Assembly (NCBI GenBank): GCA_029560455.1
Contig: JAKQKW010000271.1
Location: 1-16,604, forward strand
DNA length: 16,604 nucleotides
DNA from: Candidatus Rifleibacteriota bacterium
GTDB lineage: Bacteria; Riflebacteria; Ozemobacteria; Ozemobacterales; Ozemobacteraceae
Direction of reading: 5' to 3'
The position numbers and the translations under genes were made by a program. Positions 1 to 6,460 of the stretch are shown piece by piece. The notes beneath the pieces were generated by a model that was not told the DNA's origin, made no database searches, and saw only the letters and a list, made by a program, of their open reading frames with translations. Position 1 is the first letter of the stretch. Every line of letters starts with the position of its first letter.

Positions 1-547
1 CGAAAAGATGGTTGCCGCGGGGCGTTTTCGCGAAGATCTGCTGTATCGACTCAGTGTTTTCAATATTCTGGTGCCGCCGCTGCGCGAGCGAAAAGATGAT
101 TTTCCTGAACTTTGTCGCAGTCTGCTGGATCGTCTTGCCCGCGAACTGGGCAAGCCTTCGCTGCGCATTCCTGACAGCCTAGTAGAACGCCTTGCCGCTA
201 TGCAGTGGCCCGGAAACGTCAGGCAGCTGAAAAATGCCCTTGAACGGGCAGCTGTTCTTTCAGAGGGCCGCGATATCGAAGCAAAATTTCTGTTGCAGCC
301 TGATCGTTCAGAAGAGGCTCAGGCAGAGCCTGCCAGGACCGGGTTTGTATCCCCGGCGGCAATTGAAAATGAAAACCCAGAAGTCGGTCTGACCGCGGCA
401 CTGGAAAGTCTGGAACGGCGCATGCTTGTAGCCGCCCTTGAAAAAGCCGGCGGAACAAAAAGCCGGGCCGCAGAGATCCTTAAGATTCCGCGAACCCAGC
501 TTTTATATCGAATGAAGAAGCTTGGTCTTGGTGAAGGCGACGACTGA
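1..547 (+). CDS. Sigma-54-dependent transcriptional activator, C-terminal part (5' truncated by window edge)
   Basis: The reading frame is open from the first bases (frame starting at base 2), so the ATG at 8 is an internal Met and the true start lies upstream. The visible part begins in the late AAA+ sigma-54 interaction domain: the run GRFREDLLYRLSVF followed by PPLRERKDD is highly typical of NtrC-family activators, as is WPGNVRQLKN further on. A linker of about 50 residues follows. The C-terminus (about the last 45 residues) is a Fis-type helix-turn-helix, seen in LEKAGGTKSRAAEIL and PRTQLLYRMKKLGL. Such proteins hydrolyse ATP to remodel sigma-54 RNA polymerase at enhancer-dependent promoters. 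The Walker motifs and any receiver or sensory domain are outside the window, so the input signal is unknown. It ends 6 nt before the stop of the convergent minus-strand gene, with no recognisable terminator between them. Confidence 0.93.
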   Translation, partial: EKMVAAGRFREDLLYRLSVFNILVPPLRERKDDFPELCRSLLDRLARELGKPSLRIPDSLVERLAAMQWPGNVRQLKNALERAAVLSEGRDIEAKFLLQPDRSEEAQAEPARTGFVSPAAIENENPEVGLTAALESLERRMLVAALEKAGGTKSRAAEILKIPRTQLLYRMKKLGLGEGDD

Positions 548-553
548 CGGGCC

Positions 554-1156
554 TTACAGACTCATAATCTTCTGGTAGGTTGCTTCAAGTTTTTTCAGCG
601 CTTCATCGGCGAGTTTCGACACTTCGGCGCGCACTTCACTCTGCATTTTTTCCTGGGCAGCGATGACGCGGTCCTTGTCGGCCTGGCTGAACTTTTCGAT
701 GCGGGCAAGAAACTTCGCCTTGTTTTCTTCCTGGCGCTTTGCCATTTCGTCGCGGCGGGTTTCGATATTCTTTTTAAACTTGTTATAGCGTTCGGTGACC
801 TTTTCTTTGCGTTCTTTGCTTTTTTCTTCGCTCATTGCCGGCTTTTCTGTGGCATCGCCTTCGATTTTACCTTCGCCGCCTTTGCGGGCGCGTTTTTCTT
901 TGCGGGCTGAGATTTTGTCGATGCGGCCTTCGAAACCGGCGAGTTTTTCGTTGAGCTTTTCAAATCTTTCTTTGATTTTTTCAAGAATCTTGGCTTTGCG
1001 ACCTTCGATGCGCGAAATCATCTGGTCAGCGGTCACTTCTTTGCGGTTTTCAAGTGCCGGGCCCTTTTTTGCATCTGCCGGGGTTTCTTCGGCCGAAGCC
1101 ATTACGGGAACGAGAAGAGCAGCCATAAGAGCGATAACAGTGAGAAGCTTTTTCAT
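554..1156 (-). CDS. Secreted, highly charged coiled-coil protein of unknown function
   Basis: This is a 200-residue protein that I do not recognise as a named family. It begins with a clear Sec signal peptide: positive MKK, a hydrophobic core, and an A-S-A cleavage site before EETPAD at about residue 22. The mature part is almost entirely Lys, Glu, Arg and Ala and is predicted to be long helix/coiled coil. There are three blocks (about 40-85, 108-150 and 155-197) separated by a Gly/Lys-rich link near residue 90. It has no Cys and no enzymatic motif. A strong Shine-Dalgarno sequence GGAGG lies just upstream of the ATG on the minus strand, fixing the start. It is probably a periplasmic helical protein, perhaps structural or chaperone-like, but that is inference from composition. 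It converges with the sigma-54 activator and diverges from the HEGGH membrane protein. Confidence 0.85.
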   Translation of the reverse strand: MKKLLTVIALMAALLVPVMASAEETPADAKKGPALENRKEVTADQMISRIEGRKAKILEKIKERFEKLNEKLAGFEGRIDKISARKEKRARKGGEGKIEGDATEKPAMSEEKSKERKEKVTERYNKFKKNIETRRDEMAKRQEENKAKFLARIEKFSQADKDRVIAAQEKMQSEVRAEVSKLADEALKKLEATYQKIMSL

Positions 1157-1160
1157 ATTT

Positions 1161-1166
1161 TCCTCC
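1161..1166 (-). promoter_or_regulatory. Shine-Dalgarno for the secreted coiled-coil gene
   Basis: On the minus strand the leader reads CCGGAGGAAAAT directly before ATG, giving a strong GGAGGA ribosome-binding site about 4-5 nt from the start codon at 1156. Confidence 0.75.
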
Positions 1167-1208
1167 GGATTTTGAACTTACTCTGTTCATTGCAACACCC
1201 GTGCCAGA

Positions 1209-1214
1209 TTTATA
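1209..1214 (-). promoter_or_regulatory. Possible -10 box for the minus-strand secreted protein gene
   Basis: Read on the minus strand the sequence is TATAAA followed by T, a good -10 match. It would place the transcript start near 1202 and give a leader of about 46 nt. No convincing -35 element stands at the usual distance, so the call rests on one box. Confidence 0.3.
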
Positions 1215-1263
1215 AACACGCATCAATAGGGGAAAATGCTGATGATTATTGCTGCCGTGTCAG

Positions 1264-1320
1264 AAATTTGACGCTTTGCAGCCCAAATCTGCGTCAAAAA
1301 TCTGACGCCCCGTCAAATTT
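1264..1320. repeat. Nested inverted repeats with alternating TGACG(C) half-sites; candidate operator or RNA structure
   Basis: The outer arms are a perfect 10-bp inverted repeat, AAATTTGACG at 1264-1273 and CGTCAAATTT at 1311-1320. Inside, GCGTCA (1291-1296) and TGACGC (1303-1308) form a second perfect 6-bp pair with a 6-nt loop. Four TGACG-type half-sites therefore alternate in orientation within 57 bp. The cluster sits in the only divergent spacer of the window, 21 nt upstream of the TTG and 36 nt upstream of the ATG of the HEGGH protein. It could be an operator for a dimeric regulator or a structured leader; it has no T-run, so a terminator is unlikely. Confidence 0.6.
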
Positions 1321-1333
1321 ATGGCGAAGGCCT

Positions 1334-1338
1334 GGAGG
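1334..1338 (+). promoter_or_regulatory. Ambiguously placed Shine-Dalgarno GGAGG before the HEGGH protein
   Basis: GGAGG lies only 2 nt before the TTG at 1341 and 17 nt before the ATG at 1356, so neither start is ideally spaced. An exact TATAAT occurs at 1344-1349, between the two candidate starts. Confidence 0.45.
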
Positions 1339-1340
1339 TA

Positions 1341-1877
1341 TTGTATAATCAGCGGATGAAAATACGTCTGATTATTGCTCTGGCACTTGTGCCCTATGCG
1401 CTGTGGCTGATGATTGACTATCAGTATCATTTTATCGACGGCGCCAATCTGCTGATCCATGAGGGCGGGCATGTTCTGTTCGGGCTTACGGGCAACCGCT
1501 TTCTTATGGTTGCCGGCGGCACGCTTCTGCAGCTGCTGGTGCCTCTGATGTTCGCCTGTCATCTGTTTTTTCAGCGCGACAGGTTTGGTGCGAGCCTCTG
1601 CCTGTTCTGGTTTGCCGAGAGTCTTATGTATTCAGCGGTCTACCTGGGTGATGCCAAAGCTGGCAAACTGCCGCTTTTCGGGGTTGGCAAGGTTCAGCAC
1701 GACTGGTTTTATCTGCTGAAAACAATTGGTCTGCTAAATTATTGCACTGAAATTGCTTTCATGATGCATATTTTTGCTTCGATGCTTCTCTGTCTTGCCC
1801 TTTACTATGCGGTGCAGGCATCTGCCGGCGCTGCGCCGCCCAACGAAGAGGCACCGGGATTTTCAGGCGATCAGTGA
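1341..1877 (+). CDS. Small polytopic membrane protein with HEGGH metal-site-like motif
   Basis: This protein has 178 residues from the TTG at 1341, or 173 from the ATG at 1356 (MKIRLIIALAL), which may be the real start. It has about four hydrophobic segments: residues ~7-24, ~50-72 with the preceding HEGGH loop, ~82-98, and ~122-160. After the first segment comes DGANLLIHEGGHVLFG. The HExxH pattern next to a membrane segment, with Gly-rich sequence after it, recalls site-2-protease-like (M50) or related integral membrane metal proteins. The usual M50 LDG motif is absent; the conserved-looking later segments are YLGDAKAGKLPLFG and VQHDWFYLL. I think it belongs to an uncharacterised bacterial HEAGH-type membrane family, but I cannot name it. 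The Pro/Ala-rich C-terminal tail is probably disordered. It stands alone between two spacers. Confidence 0.8.
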   Translation: MYNQRMKIRLIIALALVPYALWLMIDYQYHFIDGANLLIHEGGHVLFGLTGNRFLMVAGGTLLQLLVPLMFACHLFFQRDRFGASLCLFWFAESLMYSAVYLGDAKAGKLPLFGVGKVQHDWFYLLKTIGLLNYCTEIAFMMHIFASMLLCLALYYAVQASAGAAPPNEEAPGFSGDQ

Positions 1878-1891
1878 TACTGCTTCTGTAA

Positions 1892-1929
1892 CAGGGCAAA
1901 CAGAGATAATTAAGTAAGCGTCTGCCCTG
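1892..1929 (+). terminator. Weak hairpin after the HEGGH gene, possible terminator
   Basis: CAGGGCA at 1892-1898 and TGCCCTG at 1923-1929 form a perfect 7-bp inverted repeat with a 24-nt loop, 15 nt after the stop codon. A TTTTT run occurs only at 1943-1947, too far for a classical intrinsic terminator. The 8-mer CTGTAACA is also directly repeated at 1886-1893 and 1934-1941. The function is uncertain. Confidence 0.25.
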
Positions 1930-2036
1930 GCTCCTGTAACAATTTTTAAAGTTTGCGGCGGTAAAAGCCGATAAGGTTTTCAGGAATCTAATTTATCAGA
2001 GGTTTTGTTATCCGTCAGACTTTTAAACAACTGGTC

Positions 2037-3602
2037 ATGCTGCTGCTGATCGGCCAGATATTTCTGGTCGGTGCGATTCTGCAGACCGAAAATGCTGTTT
2101 ATAAAGATGTTGAAGAGCATGAAGAGCTCTATGACATGAAGAAGCACGGCCCGGTAAGTGCCGACCGCGCTATCGAAATGATGAGCGAAGACCAGATGCC
2201 CGAGCCAGAGGGTATTGAGTCCGAAGATGCGGCGTCGGCACCTGCTGAAAAATCTAAGCTGGCCACCAGCCCGGTAGTTCTCGATGTAAACATCAGAACC
2301 GAAGAGGCTTTTGAAATTGTTGAATTTACCCTGTCGCGTGAAGTGAAAATTCTCAAGCGCAATCAGGGCGGCCGTCTTCTGACGATGCGCCTTATGCCCG
2401 CAGTGAGCCCTTTAACAGTTGAGCAGCTTGATAAATTGCAGAAAAAACTGACAAAGTTTTCTCTTTATCACAGTGGCAGTTACTCTGAAATGGTTTTTGC
2501 TGCCGGTGGCCGTATTGGCAACCCATATATCGCCTCTGAAACGGCGGGAGTTTTTCGCCTTTGCGTGCCTTATCAGCTTGAAAATGCGGCTTTCGCTATC
2601 AAAAGTGGCGAAAAGATCGCCGATGGCCTGACTTACTACCGCGACCGCGCCAAAGTTGGTGAACGGTGTTCAGATGTACATATTCTCAGAGTTGAGCCCT
2701 TTTCTGACAATGTCAGCGTGTTTCCGGCACTTGCCAACGAGGGTATTGCCCAGAAAGAGGTTCTGTCGTCGATGGCCAGGCGCTATAACGCAGTGGCAGC
2801 AATAAACGGTGCCTATTTCACCTCGCGCGGCGACCCGATCGGCACCTTGATCATCAATCGCCGCCTCATCAGCTCGCCCCTTTACAAACGCTCAGTTTTC
2901 GGTGTCACCGAAGATGATACGCTTATTTTCGGCAACCCTGATTTTTCGGGCACGTTGCGCTCTGGTGGTCTTTCGCTTAAGATCGACGCGGTTAACCAGC
3001 CGCGCCGTGGCGGTAACCTGGTTGTTTTTACGCCAGAATACTCGCGCAGCACCATGACCGACGAAAAAGGTCTTGAACTGGTGCTGGTCAAAGGCAAGAT
3101 TGTCGGGATTCACGACCGCGATGCGCTCATTCCGCCAGACGGTGTCGTAGTATCCGCAGGCGGGGAAAAGGCCTCGGAGCTTGCTGCCCTCAAACTCGGG
3201 CAGTCAGTCGAACTCGACTATTCGATCGATCGACCCTGGGATACTATCAGGCACGCCGTCTGCGGTGGCCCACGCCTGGTCGAGAATGGTAAAAACAGCA
3301 TCAATGGCAAAGAAGAAAAATTCGACAGTTCGATCGTGCATGGCCGACATCCGCGAACCGCAGTCGCCCTGACTTTTGACGGCGACCTGCTGCTGGTGGT
3401 CGTCGATGGCCGGTCGAAGCGCAATGCCGGCATGAAGCTCGATGAACTGGCCGGTTACCTGAGATCACTCGGGGCACGCCATGCCATCAACCTTGATGGT
3501 GGCGGTTCTTCGTCGATGATTGTGCGCGGTCGCACGGTGAACAGCCCATCAGACGGTCATGAGAGAAGAATCTCAAACGGCATTCTCATTTCTGCCAGGT
3601 AG
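2037..3602 (+). CDS. Membrane-anchored phosphodiester glycosidase (NAGPA) family protein
   Basis: This protein has 521 residues from the ATG at 2037. Residues ~1-16 are a hydrophobic anchor or signal, then an acidic linker runs to ~78. Residues ~80-180 are beta-rich and resemble an AMIN-like domain (tentative). The C-terminal ~215-521 is the phosphodiester glycosidase/NAGPA domain. Its hallmarks are INGAYF (256-261), CGGPRLVENG (409-418), HPRTAVALTFDGD (438-450), VVDGR (455-459), NLDGGGSSSMIVRG (485-498) and VNSPSDGHER (501-510). In animals this fold uncovers mannose-6-phosphate; bacterial members are often exported and thought to act on cell-wall or exopolysaccharide phosphodiester sugars, so substrate here is unknown. 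No ribosome-binding site precedes the ATG. AGAGG at 1998-2002 lies 7 nt before an in-frame ATC at 2010, which would add nine residues (IRQTFKQLV) before the Met. Confidence 0.9.
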   Translation: MLLLIGQIFLVGAILQTENAVYKDVEEHEELYDMKKHGPVSADRAIEMMSEDQMPEPEGIESEDAASAPAEKSKLATSPVVLDVNIRTEEAFEIVEFTLSREVKILKRNQGGRLLTMRLMPAVSPLTVEQLDKLQKKLTKFSLYHSGSYSEMVFAAGGRIGNPYIASETAGVFRLCVPYQLENAAFAIKSGEKIADGLTYYRDRAKVGERCSDVHILRVEPFSDNVSVFPALANEGIAQKEVLSSMARRYNAVAAINGAYFTSRGDPIGTLIINRRLISSPLYKRSVFGVTEDDTLIFGNPDFSGTLRSGGLSLKIDAVNQPRRGGNLVVFTPEYSRSTMTDEKGLELVLVKGKIVGIHDRDALIPPDGVVVSAGGEKASELAALKLGQSVELDYSIDRPWDTIRHAVCGGPRLVENGKNSINGKEEKFDSSIVHGRHPRTAVALTFDGDLLLVVVDGRSKRNAGMKLDELAGYLRSLGARHAINLDGGGSSSMIVRGRTVNSPSDGHERRISNGILISAR

Positions 3603-3607
3603 CCCGT

Positions 3608-3634
3608 AAAAAAACACAATTCGGTTTTTTTTTT
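3608..3634 (+). terminator. Likely intrinsic terminator after the phosphodiester glycosidase gene
   Basis: AAAAAAAC (3608-3615) can pair with GTTTTTTT (3624-3631), and the T-run continues to ten T at 3625-3634. It lies 5 nt after the TAG stop. The stem is A/T-rich and therefore weak, but position and T-run fit a terminator separating this gene from the downstream operon. Confidence 0.45.
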
Positions 3635-3664
3635 CTTCTCTTCACGGTTATTAAGAAAATGCTA

Positions 3665-3693
3665 TTGCCCGACTATTGTTTAGGCTGTATCAT
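3665..3693 (+). promoter_or_regulatory. Predicted sigma-70-type promoter of the S55/mla operon
   Basis: TTGCCC at 3665-3670 (4 of 6 to TTGACA) and TATCAT at 3688-3693 (5 of 6 to TATAAT) are separated by exactly 17 bp. They lie downstream of the terminator-like T-run and about 95 bp upstream of the favoured GTG start at 3789. This is the only good pair in the spacer. Confidence 0.5.
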
Positions 3694-3788
3694 GCCGATA
3701 GATTTCTGACCGGGTGTTGTGTAACAGTTTTGATGTCTCGATTTTGGGACAGATAAACTGCCCGGTTTCAGAGGTTTTTAGGAAAAAG

Positions 3789-5669
3789 GTGTGGCCATTC
3801 AAAATGGGTATGTCAATGCTTTCTGCTGAGCATCGGGTCTGCGTCGCGGTTCTTCTGATGTTGGCTTTTCTTTTCGGAAATGCCAGTCTGGCCTTTGCAC
3901 AGAATGTCGATATTTTGCGTCTCAAAGATGTCAAAGTCGGCATGAAAGGCTTTGGTAAAACTGTCGTACTTGGCCGTAAGATTGAAACCTTCGATGTCGA
4001 GGTTCTTGGTATTCTGGCCAATAACAAAGTAAACGAAAACGTTCTGATCAACGGCAAATCAATTCTGGTAAAGGTCAGCGGCGAAGTGATAAAAAGGGCC
4101 GGCGGTATCGCAGCCGGCATGAGCGGCAGCCCGGTTTACATCGATGGCAAGCTTATGGGTGGTATCAGTTCCGGCTGGATTATGACCGATCATACTGTTG
4201 GTCTGGTAACCCCGATAGAGGAAATGCTTGAAATCTGGTCATACCCCGATATGGCCTGTTCCGATACCGGGGTCGACAATCTTATCAGACGCTGGATTCC
4301 GGAAGCACCACTGCAGCTCGGAGGTAACCCCGTTTCTGCCATTTTAGAGGCGCCTTTCGATATTGCCCATGCTATCAGACCGGCCGCCGGCGAAGCCGTA
4401 TTTCAACAGGCTTCGGTCGATGTCTATATTGAAGGTCTCTACGGCCGTGCCGCCGATGTTCTTAAATCCAAATTGCAGAAAAAAAATGTAATTATTGCCC
4501 GCAAAGGTGCTTTACCAGGTAAAGAAGACCTCGATGGCATCGAACGTCAGGATGCTACCGCTGAAACTTTCGAGCCGGGTTCGGCTCTCGGCATTCAGCT
4601 TGCCCGCGGCGATATCAACATGACCACCCTCGGAACGGTTACACACCGCAGTGGCCCGCGCATTCTGGCTCTGGCCCACCCGTTCCTCAAAAAGGGCGCC
4701 GTCTCGTTTCTGCTCACCGGTGCCTACATTCACCATTCCTTTTCAAGCGTGCAGATGCCTTTCAAGATCGGTGCTCCGACCGAAATGCTCGGAGTCATAA
4801 CCCAGGACCGCGAAAAGGGCCTGAGCGGCGAAATCGGCCGTCTGCCAGAAATGGTGCCGGTGCAGATCGACGTATTCGACAAAAATCTGCAGATCAACCG
4901 CAGCATCAACTACCAGATCGTCAGAGACCCCTCGGTTTTCGTCATGGTTCTTGAATCAACTCTGATTCAGGCTCTTGAAGGGGTAATCGACCGGGCCGGC
5001 CCCGGAACCGCACTCATGGGCGTTTCCCTCGACTGTTCAAACCGTAAGGGCGAAAAATACAATTTCCGCCGCGAAAACATGTTTTACTCGCGCACTGACA
5101 TCGTTCAGGCACTGATCAATGAAGTGACCAGCCTGATGGATATGGTCACCGAAAGCGAGCACGAGGAAGTGATGCCGACCAGACTGCTGCTGAAAATCGA
5201 AGTCGAAACCCGGCGCCGCACACTTTCTATCGAAAAGGTCGAAATCAAGAATTCGTCGGTTTCAAGCGGCGGGGTTCTCGATGTTGAAGTTACACTGCGC
5301 CCTTTCCGCGAAAAGAAGTTTGTGCGCAAGGTTAAACTGCCGATTCCGCACGACATTGGCCGCGAAAACCTCACTCTTTCAGTTTATGGCCTCAACATGA
5401 AGGTCGAAGACGTCGATGTGCCGGCTGATTCGCGCGAAAGCAAGACCGGCAGAGATTCACGCTCTGACGAAGCCCTGCCCGGTGATTTCGACGCGGTTAT
5501 CCGCAGCTGGGTCAATTCGCCGAAAAACTCGGACATTCTCTTTCAGCTGACCGCCGAAGGCGATGAAACCAAGAAACTTAAATTGAACGGTAAAGACTTT
5601 GAAATTCAGCCCACCAACCTTGTGGTAACCGGCCGGGTCGACACAACCCTTACCCTCAGCGAGGAATGA
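3789..5669 (+). CDS. Exported SpoIVB-type (S55) peptidase-domain protein
   Basis: The frame is open from a GTG at 3714. I prefer the GTG at 3789 (626 residues), because TAGGA lies 5 nt before it and it gives a good signal peptide: MWPFKMGMSM, a hydrophobic core, and cleavage after SLAFA before QNVDIL. ATG at 3804 is an alternative. Residues ~45-150 are the S55 signature region: VKVGMKGFGKTV, FDVEVLGIL, then AGMSGSPVYIDGKLMGGISSGW and VTPIEEM. The likely nucleophile is Ser112 in GMSGSP. A second conserved block follows: GTVTHRSGPRILALAHPFLKKG with His297. Ser thus precedes His, opposite to SpoIVB. Residues ~480-580 look like beta-sandwich strands. In Bacillus, SpoIVB is an intermembrane signalling protease; here the setting is Gram-negative. 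The stop overlaps mlaE by 4 nt (ATGA), implying translational coupling. Confidence 0.88.
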   Translation: MWPFKMGMSMLSAEHRVCVAVLLMLAFLFGNASLAFAQNVDILRLKDVKVGMKGFGKTVVLGRKIETFDVEVLGILANNKVNENVLINGKSILVKVSGEVIKRAGGIAAGMSGSPVYIDGKLMGGISSGWIMTDHTVGLVTPIEEMLEIWSYPDMACSDTGVDNLIRRWIPEAPLQLGGNPVSAILEAPFDIAHAIRPAAGEAVFQQASVDVYIEGLYGRAADVLKSKLQKKNVIIARKGALPGKEDLDGIERQDATAETFEPGSALGIQLARGDINMTTLGTVTHRSGPRILALAHPFLKKGAVSFLLTGAYIHHSFSSVQMPFKIGAPTEMLGVITQDREKGLSGEIGRLPEMVPVQIDVFDKNLQINRSINYQIVRDPSVFVMVLESTLIQALEGVIDRAGPGTALMGVSLDCSNRKGEKYNFRRENMFYSRTDIVQALINEVTSLMDMVTESEHEEVMPTRLLLKIEVETRRRTLSIEKVEIKNSSVSSGGVLDVEVTLRPFREKKFVRKVKLPIPHDIGRENLTLSVYGLNMKVEDVDVPADSRESKTGRDSRSDEALPGDFDAVIRSWVNSPKNSDILFQLTAEGDETKKLKLNGKDFEIQPTNLVVTGRVDTTLTLSEE

Positions 5670-6460
5670 CCTTGTTCAACCGACTTGTAAAAGATTTTGT
5701 CGAAGCAATTGGCAGCATGAGCATTCTGTTCATGCAGACCATCTACTGGACAGTTCACAACCTCAAAACCGGCCGTTTCTCATTCAAAAACCTTCTCGAT
5801 CAGATGTCGCGCATTGGCGTCGACTCATTATCGATGGTCGCGATTACCGGCGTATCGACCGGCGCGGTTCTTGTCGTTCAGATCGGGTATCAGTTTGCTC
5901 AGATGGGCGCGCAAAGCTATGTCGGCGGCGTCGTCAGCCTGGCCATGGCACGTGAGCTGGCGCCGATTCTTACCTCGATCGTTGTTGCGGGCAGGGTAGG
6001 CAGCGCCATCGCCGCCGAGATCGGCACCATGAAAATCACCGAACAGATCGACGCCCTCGAAACCCTGGCCACCAATCCGGTCGATTATCTCGTTGTCCCG
6101 CGCTTCTGGGGCTGCACCATCATGCTGTTCATGCTCACAATTTTTACCAACGTGGTTGGCATGATCGGCGGCTCTATCGTTGCGGTGCATCAGATCGGTC
6201 TGACCCTGATTTCGTTCAAAGATTCAATTCTGCACATGCTCCTGATCCAGGATCTGATGGGCGGCCTTTTCAAGGCAATGATCTTTGGTGGCATAATCGC
6301 AATTATCGGCTGTTACAAAGGTTTTACCACCGAAGGTGGTGCAGAAGGCGTCGGTCAGAGCACCACCAGCGCGGTTGTCGTCTCGATCATGATGATTCTC
6401 GCGGTCAACTATTTTCTCACAGTAGGCATCAACAACTTTAACACGGCATATCTGCAATGA
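5666..6460 (+). CDS. mlaE: MlaE-type ABC transporter permease
   Basis: This 264-residue inner-membrane permease is of the MlaE/YrbE family, the usual length for the family. In the Mla-type system it forms the membrane core that, with MlaF and MlaD, moves phospholipid between the inner membrane and periplasm. Family hallmarks are intact: an N-terminal interfacial helix, then about five transmembrane segments. The conserved stretches are MARELAPILTSIVVAGRVGSA (~94-114), AAEIGTMKITEQIDALETLA (~116-135), NPVDYLVVPR (~137-146) and GCYKGFTTEGGAEGVGQ (~215-231). The ATG overlaps the S55 gene stop by 4 nt, and its own stop overlaps mlaF by 4 nt, so the three are probably translated in a coupled way. 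Confidence 0.96.
   Translation: MTLFNRLVKDFVEAIGSMSILFMQTIYWTVHNLKTGRFSFKNLLDQMSRIGVDSLSMVAITGVSTGAVLVVQIGYQFAQMGAQSYVGGVVSLAMARELAPILTSIVVAGRVGSAIAAEIGTMKITEQIDALETLATNPVDYLVVPRFWGCTIMLFMLTIFTNVVGMIGGSIVAVHQIGLTLISFKDSILHMLLIQDLMGGLFKAMIFGGIIAIIGCYKGFTTEGGAEGVGQSTTSAVVVSIMMILAVNYFLTVGINNFNTAYLQ

Noticed and set aside
1260..1562. Minus-strand 100-codon frame opposite the HEGGH gene
   Set aside because: It overlaps the repeat cluster and a convincing membrane protein, has no ribosome-binding site and resembles no known protein.
1891..1975. Possible cyclic-di-GMP (GEMM) riboswitch before the phosphodiester glycosidase gene
   Set aside because: ACAGGGCAAAC resembles the first conserved segment, but the required GACGCAAAGCC segment and the second helix are missing.
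3714..3788. Upstream extension of the S55 gene to the GTG at 3714
   Set aside because: It would put 50 residues with polar sequence ahead of the signal peptide, has no ribosome-binding site and starts close to the predicted promoter. GTG 3789 or ATG 3804 fit better.
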